Below, in pieces: positions 60,163 through 64,000 of a stretch of 64,000 nt of DNA. Made by a program: the position numbers and the translations under genes. Position 1 is the first letter of the stretch; each line of letters begins with the position of its first letter. Origin of the DNA: JADGGV01 sp035715725 (lineage in GTDB: Bacteria > Gemmatimonadota > Gemmatimonadetes > Longimicrobiales > RSA9); contig DASTKT010000142.1 in the NCBI GenBank assembly GCA_035715725.1, forward strand, positions 1-64,000. The letters are read 5' to 3'. Below the pieces are notes generated by a model, which worked only from the letters and a program-made list of their open reading frames with translations, ran no database searches and had not been told where the DNA came from.

Positions 60163-60732
60163 TCAAGCGGCGGCGTCCGCCTCTCCGACCTGGAGCGCGC
60201 GCAGCACGTCCTCGCCGTAGAAGAGGCGGATGTACTTGGCCTGCACGGGGGTGATCTTCCGCACGGCCCAGACGAGCTCGACGTAGTTCGGCTCGACCGG
60301 GAGGTGGATCGGGTGCATCCCGGCCTCGGCCGGCAGGTGGTTGCCCTTGCGGTTGTTACAGGCGGAGCACGCCGTGACGACGTTGCTCCACGAGTTGTCG
60401 CCGCCACGCGAGACCGGGAGGATGTGGTCGCGCGTCAGGAACTCGCGGCCGCGCAGCTGCCCGCGGTGGCGGCCGCAATACTGGCAGCGGTAGCCGTCGC
60501 GGGCGAAGAGGAACGTGTTGGTGACCTGCCGGCGGTACTTGCGCGGGACGTGGATGTAGCGGACCAGGCGGATGACGGTCGGGCATGGCAGGTCCCGCTT
60601 CGCGGACCGGAAAACCCGCGCGTCGTCCACCTCGAGGATCTCCGCTTTCTGGTCGATGACCAGCCGGAGCGCCCGTCGGACGGGCAAGATGGTGAGAGGC
60701 TCGAACGAGGCGTTCAGCGCCAGACAGCCCAT
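60163..60732 (-). CDS. HNH endonuclease family protein
   Basis: A 189-residue protein with an HNH fold: C83xxC86 (YRCQYCG), then TRDHILPVSRGG (D102, H103), N117 and a second ACSACNNRKG (C122, C125). This is the four-cysteine HNH type. N-terminal part (MGCLALNASFEPLTILPVRRAL) is typical of chromosomal stand-alone HNH proteins. Length is normal. Role not known; may be DNA repair or nicking. A -10-like TAGAAT is at 60772-60767 but no matching -35. priA follows after 175 bp of non-coding sequence. Confidence 0.85.
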   Translation of the reverse strand: MGCLALNASFEPLTILPVRRALRLVIDQKAEILEVDDARVFRSAKRDLPCPTVIRLVRYIHVPRKYRRQVTNTFLFARDGYRCQYCGRHRGQLRGREFLTRDHILPVSRGGDNSWSNVVTACSACNNRKGNHLPAEAGMHPIHLPVEPNYVELVWAVRKITPVQAKYIRLFYGEDVLRALQVGEADAAA

Positions 60733-60907
60733 GCTCGTAGTGGCTTCCTCCTCCTGGGTCGCCGGTATTCTACCTCGCGGCGGCAGCTTTGTTCGCGCCG
60801 GATCGACCTGGATGGAGGAAGCTTAGCGCCGAAACGTCACCGAAAGCAATACACCTCCGTCACGATCCGGCGGCGGACCCGGGCGGGCGGAGCCGCGGGC
60901 GCGCAGG

Positions 60908-63274
60908 TCAGAGCAGGGAGACCGGGTCGCGGTCCAGGACGAGGCGGAGGTCCGCGGCGCCGGGCTTGAGCGCGTACTGTCGGAGGATGCGGTGGCCGGC
61001 CCGGCCGACGAGGCCGGGGGAGGCGGCGCGGAGGAGGAAGTGCCAGCGCCAGCGGTTGCGGATGCGGTCGACCGGACAGGGCGCGGGGCCGATGACCTCG
61101 ATGCCCGGGATGCCCTCGGCCTCGAGCGCGCCGCGCACCCAGGCGGCGGCGGCGACGGCGGCCTCCTGCACCGCGATCTCGGCGGTCCCGCTGACGACGA
61201 CGTTGAGGAGGCGCGAGTGCGGGGGGTAGTTCGGCCCGCGGCGCTCCTCGAGCTCACGCTCGGCGAAGCTCGCGAAATCGTGGTCGATGGCGGCGCGGAT
61301 GGCGTAGTGCCCCGGGAGCGCGGTCTGGACGATGACCTCGCCGCCCCTGGGCCCGCGGCCGGCGCGGCCGCTCACCTGGGTGAGGAGCTGGAAGGTCCGC
61401 TCGCTGGCGCGGAAGTCGGGGAGGTTCATGCCGACGTCGGCGTTGATGACGCCCACGAGGGTGACGCCGGGGAAGTCGAGCCCCTTGGCGATCATCTGCG
61501 TGCCGAGGAGGATGTCGACCTCGCCTCGCTCGACGCGCGAGAGGATGTCGTGGTGCGCCCACTTCGCCGAGGTCGTGTCCACGTCCATGCGCGCGACGCG
61601 GGCCTCCGGGAACGTCTCGGTCACGGTGCGCTCGACCTGCTCGGTGCCGAGGCCGCGGAACGAGAGGTCGCCGGAGCCGCAGGCGTCGCAGGTGACGGGC
61701 GGCGGCTCCTCGTGGAAGCAGTAGTGGCAGACCATGCGCCGCCGCGTGCGGTGGTACGTGAGCGACACGTTGCAGTTGGCGCAGTGCCAGACGGCGCCGC
61801 AATCCCGACACTGCACGAACGTCGAGTAGCCGCGCCGGTTCAGGAGCAGGATCGTCTGCTCGCCGCGCTGGAGCCGGAGCCGGATCGCGTCGACGAGCCG
61901 CGCGGACAGCCCGCCCTCGGCGACGCGCGGCGGTTGGCCGCCCGCGTTCTCCGCTCGGCTCCCGGCCCCGCGAGCGGCGGAGGGGGCGAGCGGAGGAGTG
62001 GGGGCTCGCGGCTTCCCCCCCTCCCCCACTCTGCCACTCGCCCCCTCCGCCTCCGGGCCGTCCTTCCGCCCGCGCAGATCCACGACCTCGACCGGCGGCA
62101 GCGGCCTGCCCTCGACGCGCTCCGGGAGCTCCAGCAGCTCGAACTTGCCGCGCTGCGCGTTGTGCCAGCTCTCCAGCGCGGGCGTGGCGCTTCCGAGCAC
62201 GCAGACGGCGCCGCACAGCCTCGCCCGCATGATGGCCACCTCGCGGGCGTGGTAGCGCGGCGCCTCGGACTGCTTGTAGCTCCCCTCGTGCTCCTCGTCG
62301 ATGACGATGGCGCCCAGGTCGGCGATCGGGGCGAAGATCGCGGAGCGGGCGCCGACGGCGATGCGCTTCTCGCCCCGCCGCAGCGCGCGCCAGGCGTCGA
62401 AGCGCTCGCCGTCGGAGAGCGCGGAGTGGAGGACGGCCACGGCGTCGCCGAAGTGGGCGCGGAAGCGCGCCACGGTCTGCGGCGTGAGCGCGATCTCCGG
62501 GACGAGGACGATGGCGCCCCGCCCCTGCCGCTCGACCACCTCCTTCAGCAACTCGATGTAGACGAGCGTCTTGCCGGAGCCGGTGACGCCGCGCAGGAGG
62601 AAGGGGCGCGCGGGGGCGCCGCGCGCCGCGCCGACGAGCGCGCCGACCGCCCGTGCCTGGGCGGGAGTGAGCGTGAGCGCCGGCGGCGGCGCGACGGGGA
62701 TCGCGAGGAACGGGTCGCGGCTCAGCTCCTCGTCGACGAACGCGGCGAGCGCGCGGTCCACGAGCCCGTTCTGCACCGCGTGGGAGAAGCCGGCGTGCTC
62801 CGCCAGGTGTGCGCTCTCGGCGAGGCCGCCCATGGCCTCGAGGAACTCGAAGAGCTCGCGCTGGCGGCGGGCGCGGCCGAAGACCTCGTCGCGGAGCGTG
62901 AGCGACGGCAGCTCCCGGGTGAGGCGCAATATCCGCCGGGTCTTCACCGGTGGCGCGTTGCGGGCCGTGTCGGAGAGCGCGGCGGGGAGCGCCGTGCGGA
63001 TGACCTGTCCGAGCGGCGCCAGGTAGTAGTCGGCGATCCACCGGCAGAGCCGCAGGAGCTCCCCGGGGAGGCTCGGCTCGACCTCGAGGACCTCCTCGAT
63101 GGCACGCAGCTTCTGGGGCGCCGCACCGCCGCTCGCCGGACCGACCACCCAGCCGAGGAGGCGCCGGCCGCCGAAGCGGACGCGCACCCGCGTGCCGTCC
63201 TCCACGGCGCCGCCGTCGAGGCGGTACGTGAACGTCCGGGGGAGCGGGAGCGGTACGGCGACCTCGACCAGCAT
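60908..63274 (-). CDS. priA: Primosomal protein N' (replication-restart helicase) PriA
   Basis: Reloads the replisome at stalled forks. The 788 residues have N-terminal 3'-DNA-binding (MLVEVAVPLPLPRTFTYRL...), Walker A GVTGSGKT (229-236), DEEH (326-329), zinc-binding CRDCGAVWHCANC and CHYC...CDAC, and the C-terminal helicase lobe with GTQMIAKGLDFPGVTLVGVI. Between the helicase lobes lies a low-complexity insert (about 403-455) that ordinary PriA lacks. It includes a 76-bp palindromic element. ATG 63274 is taken as the start; TTG 63298 would begin right after the upstream stop. Confidence 0.9.
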   Translation of the reverse strand: MLVEVAVPLPLPRTFTYRLDGGAVEDGTRVRVRFGGRRLLGWVVGPASGGAAPQKLRAIEEVLEVEPSLPGELLRLCRWIADYYLAPLGQVIRTALPAALSDTARNAPPVKTRRILRLTRELPSLTLRDEVFGRARRQRELFEFLEAMGGLAESAHLAEHAGFSHAVQNGLVDRALAAFVDEELSRDPFLAIPVAPPPALTLTPAQARAVGALVGAARGAPARPFLLRGVTGSGKTLVYIELLKEVVERQGRGAIVLVPEIALTPQTVARFRAHFGDAVAVLHSALSDGERFDAWRALRRGEKRIAVGARSAIFAPIADLGAIVIDEEHEGSYKQSEAPRYHAREVAIMRARLCGAVCVLGSATPALESWHNAQRGKFELLELPERVEGRPLPPVEVVDLRGRKDGPEAEGASGRVGEGGKPRAPTPPLAPSAARGAGSRAENAGGQPPRVAEGGLSARLVDAIRLRLQRGEQTILLLNRRGYSTFVQCRDCGAVWHCANCNVSLTYHRTRRRMVCHYCFHEEPPPVTCDACGSGDLSFRGLGTEQVERTVTETFPEARVARMDVDTTSAKWAHHDILSRVERGEVDILLGTQMIAKGLDFPGVTLVGVINADVGMNLPDFRASERTFQLLTQVSGRAGRGPRGGEVIVQTALPGHYAIRAAIDHDFASFAERELEERRGPNYPPHSRLLNVVVSGTAEIAVQEAAVAAAAWVRGALEAEGIPGIEVIGPAPCPVDRIRNRWRWHFLLRAASPGLVGRAGHRILRQYALKPGAADLRLVLDRDPVSLL
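61976..62051. repeat. In-frame palindromic element inside priA
   Basis: Outer arms ggcggagggggcgag (61976-61990) and ctcgccccctccgcc (62037-62051) are perfect over 15 bp. Inner arms agtggggg (61997-62004) and cccccact (62023-62030) are perfect over 8 bp. It encodes about 26 residues in frame (residues 408-433, Gly/Pro/Arg-rich), between the two helicase lobes. Confidence 0.7.
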
Positions 63275-63298
63275 CGGCGGGTGCGGTTCAGCGGGCAA

Positions 63299-64000
63299 TC
63301 AGACGCTCATGCGGACGAAGTCGTACGGGGGCCACGGTCCGGTCACGTCGAAGATGAGCTCGGGGTGCGCGCTGCTCAGATCGTCCGAGCGGTTGATGAA
63401 CTCGATCCAGGCGTGGCGCTCGACGAGGAAGGCGGCGGTGATCAGCCGCCGGCCGTCCCTCGGGAACGGGATCGCCGCGCGGGCGAAGCGGCGCAGCTCC
63501 GCGTAGGCGTGGACGGCCAGGTCCTCGAGCTCGGCGGGCGGGTCCCCGGGCGCCGCCGGGACGACGTGCAACCGGAGCTCGAAGTGGCCCTCCAGGAACG
63601 CGAGCCCCTCGTCGAGCACGAGATACTGGTCCTCGAGGAAGCGGACGACGGCGCGCCGGCCGCGGAACACCACGCCGTAGGGCGCGGGGAGGACGGTGGC
63701 CCGGCGCATGATCTGCTCGACCGCGCGCTGGTGGTCCTGCACGTGCTCGGCGTCCATGACGGGGAGCCGGAACGGCACCGACCGGACCAGCGCCTCGAGG
63801 TCGCGGTAGCGCACCCGGACGATCTCGTCGCGCTCGTTGCCGCGCTGCCGCCAGGCGCCGCGCGAGCGCACGACGCCGTAGAAGTAGAAGCCAGTCGGCG
63901 GTCCGAGGAACCCGCGCCGCCCGCGCTCGGGCTCCTCCGCGTCCTCCGGCGGCGGCGACTCCTCGCCCTCCCCCGAGGCGGGATCCTCCGGCGCCTCCTC
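63299..64000 (-). CDS. GvpL/GvpF-family gas-vesicle protein (partial at window end)
   Basis: The minus-strand frame is open from base 64000 to the stop at 63299, so the N-terminus lies beyond the window. After an acidic stretch comes FYFYGVVRSR, then the GvpL/F body (RVRYRDLEALVRSVPF, HQRAVEQIMRRATVLPAPYGVVF). It ends with the hallmark FDVTGPWPPYDFVRM. GvpL/F proteins are needed for gas-vesicle assembly in many bacteria and archaea. It sits right before priA. Whether other gvp genes follow upstream is not visible. Confidence 0.75.
   Translation of the reverse strand, partial: EEAPEDPASGEGEESPPPEDAEEPERGRRGFLGPPTGFYFYGVVRSRGAWRQRGNERDEIVRVRYRDLEALVRSVPFRLPVMDAEHVQDHQRAVEQIMRRATVLPAPYGVVFRGRRAVVRFLEDQYLVLDEGLAFLEGHFELRLHVVPAAPGDPPAELEDLAVHAYAELRRFARAAIPFPRDGRRLITAAFLVERHAWIEFINRSDDLSSAHPELIFDVTGPWPPYDFVRMSV

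Noticed and set aside
1..64000. CRISPR array, prophage, transposase or rRNA/tRNA genes
   Set aside because: I saw no spaced direct repeats of CRISPR type, no integrase or transposase motifs and no rRNA or tRNA signatures in the spacers.

Overview
This window is 64 kb of very GC-rich bacterial chromosome with dense, mostly minus-strand coding. It looks like Gemmatimonadota, possibly the Longimicrobium side. The evidence is: Oar-type TonB receptors with an N-terminal carboxypeptidase-regulatory domain, many secreted or outer-membrane proteins with short hydrophobic leaders, a DUF2911 protein, a DNRLRE-like lipoprotein, a complete mra/dcw cell-wall cluster with mraZ and a PASTA-bearing FtsI, and GC-rich palindromic repeats between genes. 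The assignment is by gene content only. I saw no rRNA, tRNA, CRISPR array, transposase or prophage.

Layout: 1-1500, tail of a 5'-nucleotidase and adenosine deaminase (+). 1635-4772, Oar-like TonB receptor (-). 5039-14612, a long minus-strand run alr-cdd-DNRLRE lipoprotein-barrel protein-miaB-comEC-HEMAH protein-fbp, ending in a clear intrinsic terminator. 14645, mazG, divergent from alr across a shared promoter. 15838-21375, asnS, a PQQ-propeller protein, recG and ftsY. 21376-21949, a non-coding block with large inverted repeats. 21950-23944, a BatA/VWA-like membrane protein. 24034-41628, the dcw cluster mraZ-rsmH-ftsL-ftsI-murE-murF-mraY-murD-ftsW-murG-murC-ftsQ-ftsA-ftsZ followed by an M23 endopeptidase, almost all with overlapping stop and start codons. 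It has a likely MraZ operator in the leader and a terminator at the end.

41874-49341: diacylglycerol-kinase-like protein, UDG-superfamily protein, a small unknown, diheme cytochrome c, a second TonB receptor, an ECF sigma/anti-sigma pair and a small membrane protein. 49413-55785: M1 peptidase with a C-terminal barrel-like region, secreted alpha/beta hydrolase, DUF2911 protein, and an sdpR-sdpI repressor/membrane pair with an operator over the start codon. 55847-60732: trpS, ferritin-like DUF892 protein, a protein resembling phage ssDNA-annealing proteins, a Rieske-like protein without the His ligands, queD and partner, a single-domain response regulator, and an HNH endonuclease. 60908-64000: priA, carrying an in-frame palindromic insertion, and a GvpL/GvpF gas-vesicle-family gene cut by the window end.

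Functionally the window is mostly housekeeping: peptidoglycan precursor synthesis and septation, D-alanine supply, genome maintenance (recG, priA, mazG, UDG-like), translation (asnS, trpS, miaB, ftsY) and nucleoside salvage (add, cdd). Cell-envelope uptake and protease systems are interspersed. The less ordinary features are the palindromic elements (one inside priA), several near-leaderless promoters, the shared alr/mazG promoter, the sdpR operator, the degenerate Rieske protein, the phage-like annealing-type protein and the gas-vesicle-family gene at the edge.
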